Origin: JANLQX01 sp043775075
GTDB lineage: Bacteria > Actinomycetota > Acidimicrobiia > Acidimicrobiales > JANYDT01
Length of the DNA: 6,327 nucleotides
NCBI GenBank assembly: GCA_043775075.1
Contig: JAYVSS010000239.1
Coordinates: forward strand, 1 to 6,327
Reading direction: 5' to 3'
Shown here: positions 1 to 6,144 of the stretch, piece after piece
Position numbering within the stretch: the stretch's first letter is position 1
Layout of the letters: each line of letters opens with the position of its first letter
Notes under the pieces: generated by a model
What the model saw: only the letters and a program-made list of their open reading frames with translations
Told to the model about the DNA's origin: nothing
The model's database searches: none
Position numbers and translations under genes: made by a program

Positions 1-302
1 ACGGCGACGATGACCGGCTTGACTCGCTGGCGATAGGCAAAGCCGCCGAAGCCCCCCTTGCGGGTCGCCAGACTGGCGGCATTGCCTGCGTTAATTTCCT
101 TCAGGTCGGCCCCGGCACAAAAAACGGGACGGTCGCCCACCGTGACGGCCCGAAGGACGCCGACCCAGACACCCGAGTCCGCTTCCATCGCATCAATGGC
201 AGCTTCCATCTCCGTGGCCACGGCACCATTGACGGCGTTGCGGGCATCCGGGCGATTGAGGGTGATCAGGGCAACGTGGCCCTGTACTTCGTAGTCGACC
301 AT
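1..302 (-). CDS. Enoyl-CoA hydratase/isomerase (crotonase family), N-terminal part, cut by window edge
   Basis: This is a crotonase-superfamily protein, the kind that hydrates or isomerises acyl-CoA thioesters in fatty-acid or related catabolism in the cytoplasm. Only the first 100 residues are present; family members are usually about 260 aa, so the C-terminal part lies beyond the left edge. The N-terminus has the family's opening strand and the NRPDARNAVN motif (residues 16-25). FCAGADLKEI (61-70) is the oxyanion-hole segment that binds the thioester carbonyl. RVKPVIVAV at the break matches the strand after the first substrate loop, which in the family leads to the second oxyanion and catalytic residues. 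Those residues are not in the window, so hydratase cannot be told from isomerase. The ATG at 302 is the natural start, with no strong Shine-Dalgarno site. It lies 62 bp downstream of the 456-aa gene on the same strand, with a palindrome between them. Confidence 0.9.
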   Translation of the reverse strand, partial: MVDYEVQGHVALITLNRPDARNAVNGAVATEMEAAIDAMEADSGVWVGVLRAVTVGDRPVFCAGADLKEINAGNAASLATRKGGFGGFAYRQRVKPVIVA

Positions 303-316
303 GACCGGACAAGTTA

Positions 317-332
317 GCGCCAGAGCTGGCGC
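317..332. promoter_or_regulatory. GC-rich palindrome 15 bp upstream of the crotonase start, possible operator
   Basis: GCGCCAG (317-323) and CTGGCGC (326-332) form a perfect 7-bp inverted repeat around the dinucleotide AG. The site lies between the end of the 456-aa gene and the crotonase ATG. No T-run follows on either strand and the loop is too short for a good RNA hairpin, so an operator is more likely than a terminator. A TetR-type repressor of acyl-CoA metabolism would fit the neighbour, but nothing in the window identifies the protein. In DNA this GC-rich, a chance palindrome is possible. Confidence 0.3.
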
Positions 333-364
333 GCACGCCTATCAGCGGTCGTATATGGGGCCCT

Positions 365-1735
365 TTAAGCAGAAGGCTCCGCCGCTGCTTCGCCCACAGT
401 TTCATCGGGATCAGGAACAGCATCTGCGACGGCGTGAGGGACGCTGGCGGCGACTACCGGAGCGGCTGGGGCGACCGGCGCCGGTCGGGGGGGAGGGGCC
501 GGTGGGGTCGCAGGAGCGGACCGGCGGGGCGGGGGAGGCATGGTGAGTCCGAGGACCTTGAGGAGCGCCGGAATGCGGTTTGAGGCTTGCGCCGCGGCCT
601 CTTTGAGGGCCTCCGAGGCATCGGCGGGAAGACCCACCGGCGCGAACTCACGTCGGAACGGGGCCTCGGCGGCGGCCTCGACGAGCGCTGCCCAACGATC
701 GGCAGGCGTGGCCGGAGAAAGGCCCTGGTTGGTCTCGACGATGATGCGGGCCTGCAGTTCTGCGGGAATCTTGGCGCTGGTGTCCGGCAGCTTGGTCGTG
801 AGTCGTAGAGCCCGAACCAATTTTCCGCCGTCAAGCGCAGCCGTGATCTCGTTCGACCACACCGCCCGCTCGCCTTCAACCCGTCCCGTCATGGCGTCGC
901 GGAGACGTCCGGCCATGGCCCGGGCCGCCTCATCTTTGGCCACTGAATCGGCCTGCACCACGAGAGCGCGAAGGTCGCGAATGTTGGTGGACGAACCGGC
1001 CTCGAGTGCGGCATCGGCCCGGTCGCACCAATCGGCGGCCCGGGTCTTGGGAAGAAGGTCCTCGGCGAGCGACAGGAGGGCGACTCCGGGTACTTCGGCA
1101 TCGCCGGCACTGCGCCGCGCGGCGTTTTGGTCGATGATGGCCTGGCGTACGGCAGGGATGCCACCGCGGAAAAGCTGGTCGGCAATTACCCGCTGCTCGG
1201 GACTGAGCGAATCGATGAGCGCATCACGATGGGCGCGGCCAGCGGAGAGGCGCTTTGGCCGGTCAGGGCGGGTCGGGCGTTCAACACGGTCGGGCCGCGG
1301 GGCCCGTTCGGGACGCTCGGCGCGGGCCGGCCGGTCAGGACGGGGACCGCGATCAGCCGCGGGGCGATCCCGGGACGGGCGTTCGGGTCGGGGCCCGCGG
1401 TCAGGACGGGGGCCGCGCCGCTCGCCGTCTCGGTCCCTGCTTCCTCGTCCACCGTCGGCGTACTGCACCCGCACCTGCGGTCCATCGTGAATTTCGTTGT
1501 TTCGAATTTCGATGGTCTCTGGGCGTGCGCCAGCGTTGCGCGGCGGCGTCACCGACACGATCCGAAGGCCGTCGAGGAAGCGCTCGGCTTCGGCCCGAAC
1601 AACGTCGCCAACACCGGCACCGTCGTAGAGGACACTGGCCTCAACGTTGCCCTTGGGTTGCTTTGCTCCGGCGGCGCGCCAGGTCCAGACCTCCCCGTTG
1701 TTGCTGGTGAGTTCGATGTCGATGCGGTGAGACAT
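365..1735 (-). CDS. Uncharacterised 456-aa protein with Arg/Pro/Asp-rich disordered linker
   Basis: I do not recognise a named family. Four segments can be seen. Residues 1-95 are beta-strand-like and rich in alternating hydrophobics, with the WTWRAAGAKQPKG segment at 17-29; the size and pattern could suit a small OB- or S1-like barrel, but that is a guess. Residues 97-162 are a low-complexity linker dominated by R, P, D, G and E, with repeated GPRP and RPDR units. Residues 165-395 are helix-rich, with Ala/Arg/Leu heptad-like stretches and a single Cys (237). Residues 400-430 are almost only Pro and Ala, ending in an acidic tail. There is no signal peptide and no membrane segment. The Arg-rich linker would suit contact with RNA, nucleic acid or polyphosphate, but this is inference. 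The ATG at 1735 is the first start in the frame and leads straight into the ordered domain. Reading frames on the other strand here are GC-driven shadows. Confidence 0.8.
   Translation of the reverse strand: MSHRIDIELTSNNGEVWTWRAAGAKQPKGNVEASVLYDGAGVGDVVRAEAERFLDGLRIVSVTPPRNAGARPETIEIRNNEIHDGPQVRVQYADGGRGSRDRDGERRGPRPDRGPRPERPSRDRPAADRGPRPDRPARAERPERAPRPDRVERPTRPDRPKRLSAGRAHRDALIDSLSPEQRVIADQLFRGGIPAVRQAIIDQNAARRSAGDAEVPGVALLSLAEDLLPKTRAADWCDRADAALEAGSSTNIRDLRALVVQADSVAKDEAARAMAGRLRDAMTGRVEGERAVWSNEITAALDGGKLVRALRLTTKLPDTSAKIPAELQARIIVETNQGLSPATPADRWAALVEAAAEAPFRREFAPVGLPADASEALKEAAAQASNRIPALLKVLGLTMPPPPRRSAPATPPAPPPRPAPVAPAAPVVAASVPHAVADAVPDPDETVGEAAAEPSA
1250..1447 (-). repeat. Low-complexity coding repeat (RPDR / GPRP units)
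   Basis: This stretch encodes residues 97-162 of the 456-aa protein. It consists of imperfect short repeats encoding RPDR, GPRP, RPER and similar units, so the DNA is a run of near-identical GGTCNGG-like words. Such sequence can slip during replication, so its length may vary between strains. It has no role as a separate element that I can see. Confidence 0.6.
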
Positions 1736-1917
1736 AGGGCTTACAAGCTACTCGGTGGCAATTGGTCAGCCGGGCCGCTTGTTTCGCATTTTGCTCAACT
1801 CATCGATCGGGGGGAGGTGGCAACGCAGACCATGCCGGGCACCACGCCAAGCGGCCGGAAAAAACTACGACGACAACATGACGGGGTTTTCGTCGGACGC
1901 TGCGTCAAACTGTCGGT
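1736..1917. promoter_or_regulatory. Divergent intergenic region between the 456-aa gene and argJ
   Basis: The 182 bp must hold the promoters of both flanking genes, which point away from each other. I find no consensus -35/-10 pair. On the argJ side, CAAACT (1906-1911) lies 6 bp before the ATG and could be a weak -10 for a leaderless transcript, although its first base departs from the TANNNT pattern. On the other side, TAGCTT lies 9 bp before the start of the 456-aa gene. A 6-bp inverted repeat, CGACGA (1868-1873) and TCGTCG (1890-1895), is present upstream of argJ. I do not see a recognisable ArgR (ARG) box. Confidence 0.35.
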
Positions 1918-3114
1918 ATGACCTCGACGTCGCCCCTTCCACCTGTTCCCGCCGTGCTCCTGCCTCAGGGTTTCTCGGTGCACGTGGCGAACATGGGGAT
2001 CAAAGACACAACCGATGACCTCTGCGTGATCGCCTCGGATGTCCCGGCGTCGGGTGCTGGGGCGTTTACCCAGAGTCGCTTTGCCGGACCGAGCGTGAAT
2101 CTCAGCCGCCGTTCAGTGGCCGACGGGTCGCTGCGAGTCTTCTGTGTCATCTCCAAGAACGCCAACGTCGCGAATGGACGCGCCGGGGCCGAGAACGCCG
2201 AAGAAGTCCTGAAATCGATCGCCGGGGTCGTTGGTTGTGCTCCCTACGAAGTGTTGCTCGCCTCAACCGGCGTCATCGGCCGTCCGTATCCGATGGAAAA
2301 GATACGTGCCCATATGGCCACGATGAGCCATCCGTTTTCGTCCACCAACGCTGTGGACGCGGCCCGCGCCATGATGACCACCGACACGGTTATCAAGGTC
2401 GCCGCAGAAACCGTGGGTGAGGGAAACCAACAGGCCCGGATCGTCGGTATCGCTAAGGGCGTCGGCATGATCGAGCCGAACATGGCGACGTTGATCGTGC
2501 TGTTCTTTACCGACGCCCGGTTGTCTCCCGGTGAACTTCGACCCATGTTCAAAACGGTGATCGATAAGACGTTCAACTGTCTCTCGATTGATACCGACAC
2601 GTCGACCTCGGATACCGCCGCGATTATGGCCAACGGGCTCGCCGGATTCGTGGACAAGACATCGTTTGTCGAGGGTCTAGAACGTGTTGCGCTCTCGCTC
2701 ACCCGACAGATTGCCCGAGATGGCGAAGGAGCGACCAAACTTCTGACCGTGGCCGTTGATCGCGCCCGAAATGAGCTCCAGGCCAAGCGAGTCGCCAAGA
2801 GCATCGTGAACTCGCCGCTGGTAAAAACGGCGGTCCACGGTGGCGACCCCAATTGGGGTCGGGTGGCAATGGCGATTGGAAAGTGCGAAGGGGACAGCGA
2901 CATCAGCCCCGATCGTGTCGTGATTCGATTTGGCTCTCAAGAGGTGTACCCGTCCCAGGTCGATGAGCCTGGATTGGAACGGCTGTCGACCTACATGAAG
3001 GGGAGCGACGTCCTCATCTCGGTCAGCCTCATGACGGGAAACGCCGCGTCCACGGTGTACGGCTGCGACCTCTCTGCTGAGTACGTCCGTATCAACGCCG
3101 ACTACACGACCTGA
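1918..3114 (+). CDS. argJ: Bifunctional glutamate N-acetyltransferase / amino-acid acetyltransferase (ArgJ)
   Basis: ArgJ moves the acetyl group from N-acetylornithine to glutamate, releasing ornithine and regenerating N-acetylglutamate in the cyclic arginine pathway. Bifunctional members can also use acetyl-CoA. The 398-aa length is usual. STGVIG (116-121) holds the oxyanion-hole Thr117-Gly118. KGVGMIEPNMATL (180-192) has Lys180 and the nucleophile Thr191, before which the precursor cleaves itself into alpha and beta chains. GEGATK (269-274) supplies Glu270, and GGDPNWGR (308-315) is the family signature. The C-terminus ends in RINADYTT, with Asn393 and the final Thr at the spacing seen in characterised enzymes. 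Nothing is missing. It has no strong Shine-Dalgarno site and may be leaderless. No argC, argB, argD or argR is beside it, so it is an orphan copy, possibly a second paralogue. It converges with the patatin-like gene, leaving 40 bp with no strong terminator hairpin. Confidence 0.95.
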   Translation: MTSTSPLPPVPAVLLPQGFSVHVANMGIKDTTDDLCVIASDVPASGAGAFTQSRFAGPSVNLSRRSVADGSLRVFCVISKNANVANGRAGAENAEEVLKSIAGVVGCAPYEVLLASTGVIGRPYPMEKIRAHMATMSHPFSSTNAVDAARAMMTTDTVIKVAAETVGEGNQQARIVGIAKGVGMIEPNMATLIVLFFTDARLSPGELRPMFKTVIDKTFNCLSIDTDTSTSDTAAIMANGLAGFVDKTSFVEGLERVALSLTRQIARDGEGATKLLTVAVDRARNELQAKRVAKSIVNSPLVKTAVHGGDPNWGRVAMAIGKCEGDSDISPDRVVIRFGSQEVYPSQVDEPGLERLSTYMKGSDVLISVSLMTGNAASTVYGCDLSAEYVRINADYTT

Positions 3115-3154
3115 GCGCGGCGCACTCTCCTCGTCCCGGGCAGTACCCGCTGCA

Positions 3155-4057
3155 CTACCACCAGCCCCGCAATTGCTTCGCCAGCGCGAGGCCTTGACGA
3201 ACACCATGTTCCAGGGCGGGAAGGCGAGCGCCGGGATCCATCCGGGTCAGCGGGCTATACATGGTGGCGGTGTTGGTTGCGTCGTCGGGGTAGAGCGTGA
3301 TCACCGAACTACCGGCAGCTTCGGCCAGCGCCGTCTCCCGGACCACCGCAGCGGCGGCCGCCGGGTCCAGCGAATCGCCCGTCCAGGAGCCAATCGGAGC
3401 GAGTACGAGGATCCGGTCTGCCCCGGCGACCAGGTCGATCGAGGTGCCCGAGCGCACGCCACCATCCACATACCGAGCCGACTCACCGCCCACTTCGATC
3501 GTCACGGGCGGGAACACCGTAGGCACGGCACAGCTCGACGCCACCGCCAAGGCCAGAGAAACTCCACTTGACGCGTCCCACACGGCGAAGGTGCCGTCAT
3601 GGGCATTCACACTCGTGCACCGAAAGCGTCTGTCCAACCACTCGTGACCAACGGCATCCACCATGCTTTGGACGTAACGCTCCTCGCCCACACCGTCGAA
3701 CTTGAGGGCCATGCGCCCGACGGCGGCGAGCGACTCGGGGGAGTCGTCGGGAAGGATCCGCCACGCCGCAAAGCACTCTTCCATCAGGGCGAAGTCGAGC
3801 AGTGGGAGGTTGTCCATCGCCACGGCGGCGCGGGCATCGTCGAGCGCCATGGTTGCCATATCACCAAGGCCGACTGTTCCGATGAGCGACCCCACAACCG
3901 AGCCAGCCGACGTCCCGATGATCGAATCTGGCTGACGACCAGACTCATGGAGGAGGCCGCTGAGGTCGCATCCCGCCTCAGCTAGTCCAGTGAGAATCCC
4001 GATTTCCCAGGCGATCCCGACCAAACCGCCGCCACCGAGTACAAGTGCACGAGTCAT
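3155..4057 (-). CDS. Patatin-like phospholipase / serine acyl hydrolase
   Basis: This is a 300-aa cytoplasmic-looking patatin-fold hydrolase that should cleave lipid acyl esters with a Ser-Asp dyad. The three hallmarks are in order. GGGGLVG (8-14) is the glycine-rich oxyanion loop, GTSAG (48-52) carries the nucleophile Ser50, and VDGG (197-200) carries the catalytic Asp198. The segment SSCAVPTVFPPV (174-185) is also typical of the family. There is no signal peptide. The frame stays open for 126 further codons upstream, but those codons overlap the amine oxidase gene on the same strand and encode Arg-rich non-conserved sequence. I therefore start at the ATG at 4057, immediately before the conserved first strand; GAGG lies just 2 bp before it. 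It follows the amine oxidase by 56 bp and is probably cotranscribed. The substrate is unknown; lysophospholipase or esterase activity is equally possible. Confidence 0.88.
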   Translation of the reverse strand: MTRALVLGGGGLVGIAWEIGILTGLAEAGCDLSGLLHESGRQPDSIIGTSAGSVVGSLIGTVGLGDMATMALDDARAAVAMDNLPLLDFALMEECFAAWRILPDDSPESLAAVGRMALKFDGVGEERYVQSMVDAVGHEWLDRRFRCTSVNAHDGTFAVWDASSGVSLALAVASSCAVPTVFPPVTIEVGGESARYVDGGVRSGTSIDLVAGADRILVLAPIGSWTGDSLDPAAAAAVVRETALAEAAGSSVITLYPDDATNTATMYSPLTRMDPGARLPALEHGVRQGLALAKQLRGWW

Positions 4058-4113
4058 CGCCTCAGTCTGCCCGTCCGAAAGCTCCGCGTCGATGTCTTCC
4101 GAACGAGACTGCT

Positions 4114-5475
4114 TCACCCGTTCGGGGTGAGCGCAGCAGAAACTTCGTCGCACGCCCGGTAGGCCGATTGCAGCGAGCCTTCCACGTACCCCTGATGCAC
4201 CGTCGCCATCTCTGTTCCGGCCCAATGGAGGAAGCCGATTGGAGTGGCGAGTTCTTCGTAGCCGGCCGTCATCACCCCGGGCGGGGCGTAGCACGAGTAC
4301 CCACCGCCAATCGTTGGCTCCGAAAGCCAGTCGTGATCGAAGTAGTCGATGGGAGTGAGGGCCTCTTCGCCGAATACCTGAGCGAGGTTGTCGAGCACCA
4401 CCGCCCGACGTTCCACGGGGGAGCGGTCGCTCCACGCCACGGCGTCGTCGCCCCCGATGAACGCCACCAACGCCACGTGTCCATCATCGACGGAGCTGGC
4501 GTCGAGCGCGTGGTCAATGACGAGAGTGTCCGGATCGAGCGGCGTAACAACCCGACCCCGCCAAAACGGCTTGTCGTAAATCGCGAAACATTTGATAACT
4601 GCACCCATTTCCAGCCGCTGCATAAGCCACATGCGCCGGCGCGGGAGCATCGGGTCAAAGTCAATTCGCTGAATCTGGTTGGGTGGAAGGGCAATGATAA
4701 CCCGGTCCGCCTCTACGACAATCGAGTCGCCTATCACGCGAAGTCCGTCTTCACGTTGAACGATGTCATACACTTGGGCCCCGAGAACAACTCGATCCCC
4801 AAGTTCGTCAGCGATGCGAGTGCACAGCGCAGCCAGGCCTTCGACGACGCGGAGATTCTGCGCTCCATTCGCACCGATGTCGAGCATTGTGCTCATGCCC
4901 CCATTTATTTTTAGGGCGTAGAGAAAGTACAACATCGAAACATCTTTTGGTTCGATCGTATATTCTGTTCGGATCATTTGATCGAAAATTCGCTTCAAAA
5001 GATCGGAATCAAGATTTGATTGTTTCCATTCCTCGAGGCTGACTGAGTCCAGGTGATCGGCATCGGGGGAGTTGGCTATCACCACCGTATCGATTGACTC
5101 GGTGAGCTCATCCACCTTGGCCATGAACCATTGCCATTCGGCGTTCATAATGCGCGGCATCTCGGCGAATGGCTGGGCGGTGTAGTCCATGAGAGCGTCA
5201 TCGCGTTGCACGAAGCGCTGCAAACCGAGTTCGTCGATCAGGGTATTCACCAACGGCATGTGCTTGGGTGAGGCGATCCATTGGCCGCCGAGATCGAACA
5301 CCGTGCCGTCGGTCAGCTCGTGGCTGAGCAGCCGGCCGCCAACCCGTTTCGACGCTTCGAGCACCATGACATTGCGACCAGCGAGGCGCAGCCGACGAGC
5401 CGCCGCCAGCCCGGAAATGCCAGCACCGATGATTGCCACTTCAGTCGATTCGAAACGAGTGGCCATGGCCTTCAT
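4114..5475 (-). CDS. Flavin-containing amine oxidase (monoamine oxidase-like)
   Basis: This FAD enzyme should oxidise a primary or polyamine to the aldehyde, ammonia and hydrogen peroxide. At 453 aa it has the usual family length. GAGISGL (17-23) with EASKRVGGR (40-48) forms the dinucleotide-binding Rossmann segment. GGQW is at 63-66. Lys295 in AVIKC matches the lysine that holds the water near flavin N5. AGTE (419-422) and HQGYVEG (427-433) are the C-terminal FAD and active-site motifs. Tyr393 and Tyr430 align with the two aromatic-cage tyrosines of human MAO. The residue aligned with the cysteine that binds FAD covalently in MAO is Gly392, so FAD is probably held non-covalently; Cys395 is three residues away. 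Start choice is uncertain: ATG 5475, ATG 5466 (AAGG 2 bp upstream) and TTG 5520 are all possible. An AT-rich patch lies inside the gene. Substrate is unknown. Confidence 0.88.
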   Translation of the reverse strand: MKAMATRFESTEVAIIGAGISGLAAARRLRLAGRNVMVLEASKRVGGRLLSHELTDGTVFDLGGQWIASPKHMPLVNTLIDELGLQRFVQRDDALMDYTAQPFAEMPRIMNAEWQWFMAKVDELTESIDTVVIANSPDADHLDSVSLEEWKQSNLDSDLLKRIFDQMIRTEYTIEPKDVSMLYFLYALKINGGMSTMLDIGANGAQNLRVVEGLAALCTRIADELGDRVVLGAQVYDIVQREDGLRVIGDSIVVEADRVIIALPPNQIQRIDFDPMLPRRRMWLMQRLEMGAVIKCFAIYDKPFWRGRVVTPLDPDTLVIDHALDASSVDDGHVALVAFIGGDDAVAWSDRSPVERRAVVLDNLAQVFGEEALTPIDYFDHDWLSEPTIGGGYSCYAPPGVMTAGYEELATPIGFLHWAGTEMATVHQGYVEGSLQSAYRACDEVSAALTPNG

Positions 5476-5537
5476 CGTAGAACCGACCCGCTCAGTTCCC
5501 CGGGCACCCGCCCCGCTCAAATCGCCGAGAATGGTAG

Positions 5538-5616
5538 TTATGTCAAGTGACCAGGTTTATGTCAAGTGACGAGGCTTCTGTCAAGTGACGAGGCTTATGT
5601 CAAGTGACGAGGCTTA
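5538..5616. repeat. Four 19-bp tandem repeats upstream of the amine oxidase gene
   Basis: Four direct copies of a 19-bp unit, TGTCAAGTGACGAGGCTTA, start at 5541, 5560, 5579 and 5598. Copy 4 is identical to that unit, copy 3 is identical, copy 2 ends TTC, and copy 1 differs at a few positions (CCAGGTTTA). A leading TTA at 5538-5540 fits the same period. Each unit contains the dyad GTCA-AG-TGAC. On the minus strand each also contains TTGACA, a perfect -35 hexamer, pointing at the amine oxidase; the copy nearest the gene has no good -10 at 16-18 bp. There are no spacers, so this is not CRISPR. Tandem units at an element's end are known in the IS21 family as transposase-binding sites, so this may be the end of a lost insertion sequence. 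An operator array for a regulator is the other reading. Confidence 0.85.
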
Positions 5617-5657
5617 TGCCGGGATTGAATGGGGCGCTGCTGTTGGATGCGCTGTGG

Positions 5658-5718
5658 CGAAAAAGCGCAAGGGTGTCGATATTGCGCTGCGCATTTCCGC
5701 CACTGCTGCGCTTTTTCG
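5658..5718. repeat. 12-bp inverted repeat with a nested alternative stem
   Basis: CGAAAAAGCGCA (5658-5669) is exactly complementary in reverse to TGCGCTTTTTCG (5707-5718), 37 bp apart. The left arm can instead pair with a closer partner: AGCGCAA (5664-5670) with TTGCGCT (5682-5688). The hexamer TGCGCT occurs three times nearby (5648, 5683 and 5707). The two pairings exclude each other. This could be a small palindromic repeat element or simply a terminator with a duplicated arm. No coding sequence is supported here. Confidence 0.65.
5660..5688 (-). terminator. Probable Rho-independent terminator of the four-cysteine protein gene
   Basis: Read on the minus strand, the stem AGCGCAA/TTGCGCT (7 bp, 11-nt loop) is followed directly by four further T residues, then CG. 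It starts about 76 bp after the stop codon of the gene at 5765-6118 and lies before the tandem repeats and the amine oxidase gene. That is where a transcript ending would be expected. The loop is long and the T-run short, so the efficiency is uncertain. Confidence 0.45.
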
Positions 5719-5764
5719 ACCATCGACGCGAGGACTCCGTCAGGAGAACGATCGATCCAACTCT

Positions 5765-6118
5765 CTACAACCGGGAATGTGCCGCGACCACCGGTTCGGC
5801 GCTGGCGAGTAGCCAGCGGAGCGCTTCGCGTAACTCGGTCTCGTCGAGTCCTGCGCCAAGATCTCGACGAACGTCAGCAATGGCGCACTCCAGCACGTAG
5901 AGATCATCTCGGACCGACGCCAGTTGTTCGCGCGTCATCGTCAGGACGTAGTCGCCGACGCCGGTTGCCGCCGCTAACCGTCGGGACTCAAAGTCGCGCT
6001 GGCGGCAGCTTCGTCGACAGAATTCGGGTGGCCGCCCAACGGTGGCTGTTCGATCAGGCAACGGGCGTCGGCACCATCGACATCTCCCCTCACCCGGCGT
6101 CGCGCTTAGTTTCGTCAC
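5765..6118 (-). CDS. Small four-cysteine, probably zinc-binding hypothetical protein
   Basis: The protein is 117 aa from the GTG at 6118. Cys13-x2-Cys16 and Cys34-x3-Cys38 make a probable zinc knuckle, within CRWCRRPLP and GRPPEFCRRSCRQRDF. A strongly basic patch (CRRSCRQR) follows, which would suit nucleic-acid contact. Residues 61-110 look helical (MTREQLASVRDDLYVLECA and onwards) and may form a coiled-coil or dimer helix. I recall similar small proteins in actinobacteria but know no assigned function. The start is not settled. The frame opens at TTG 6151, but that codon lies in the promoter region of the transposase gene and probably inside the insertion element. GTG 6118 has no Shine-Dalgarno, but TAGTTT stands 7 bp before it as a leaderless-type -10. 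That GTG sits inside a perfect palindrome. Confidence 0.7.
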   Translation of the reverse strand: MTKLSATPGEGRCRWCRRPLPDRTATVGRPPEFCRRSCRQRDFESRRLAAATGVGDYVLTMTREQLASVRDDLYVLECAIADVRRDLGAGLDETELREALRWLLASAEPVVAAHSRL

Positions 6119-6131
6119 AGTGACGAAACTA
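6107..6131. promoter_or_regulatory. Perfect 12+1+12 palindrome over the probable start of the four-cysteine gene
   Basis: TAGTTTCGTCAC (6107-6118) and GTGACGAAACTA (6120-6131) are exact reverse complements around a single A at 6119. Three more outer base pairs (CGC/GCG) match after one G-T position. Its minus-strand TAGTTT would be the -10, and the GTG at 6118 the start, of the leftward gene, so a bound protein would block transcription. This is the size of a TetR-, MarR- or XRE-type operator. It is also 10 bp from the likely edge of an insertion element, so it could be that element's target or a transposase-related site. Confidence 0.6.
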
Positions 6132-6144
6132 GGCGATGTGCGGG

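Noticed and set aside
540..1490. Long plus-strand reading frame of 316 codons opposite the 456-aa gene
   Set aside because: It is Ser/Arg/Ala-rich with no recognisable motif and mirrors the minus-strand gene, whose N-terminal domain and composition are more protein-like. High GC readily keeps such frames open.
2244..2903. Minus-strand frame of 219 codons inside argJ
   Set aside because: argJ is unmistakable on the plus strand across this interval.
3115..3154. Shared terminator between argJ and the patatin-like gene
   Set aside because: Only a weak 4-bp stem (GCAG/CTGC) and no T-run can be seen in the 40-bp gap.
4058..4435. 126-codon N-terminal extension of the patatin-like gene
   Set aside because: It overlaps the amine oxidase coding sequence on the same strand, is Arg-rich and unlike the family, and the conserved fold begins right after the ATG at 4057.
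4045..4914. Plus-strand frame of 289 codons opposite the amine oxidase
   Set aside because: The opposite strand has clear amine oxidase motifs across the whole interval; this frame shows no family motif.
5476..5520. TTG start at 5520 for the amine oxidase
   Set aside because: It adds 15 residues without family resemblance and has no Shine-Dalgarno site; the ATGs at 5475 and 5466 lie closer to the FAD-binding strand. It is not fully excluded.
5538..5616. CRISPR array
   Set aside because: The 19-bp units abut without spacers and no cas gene is present.
5604..6123. Plus-strand frames covering the repeat region and the four-cysteine gene
   Set aside because: They start inside the tandem repeats, have no motif, and run antisense to a gene with a clear cysteine pattern.
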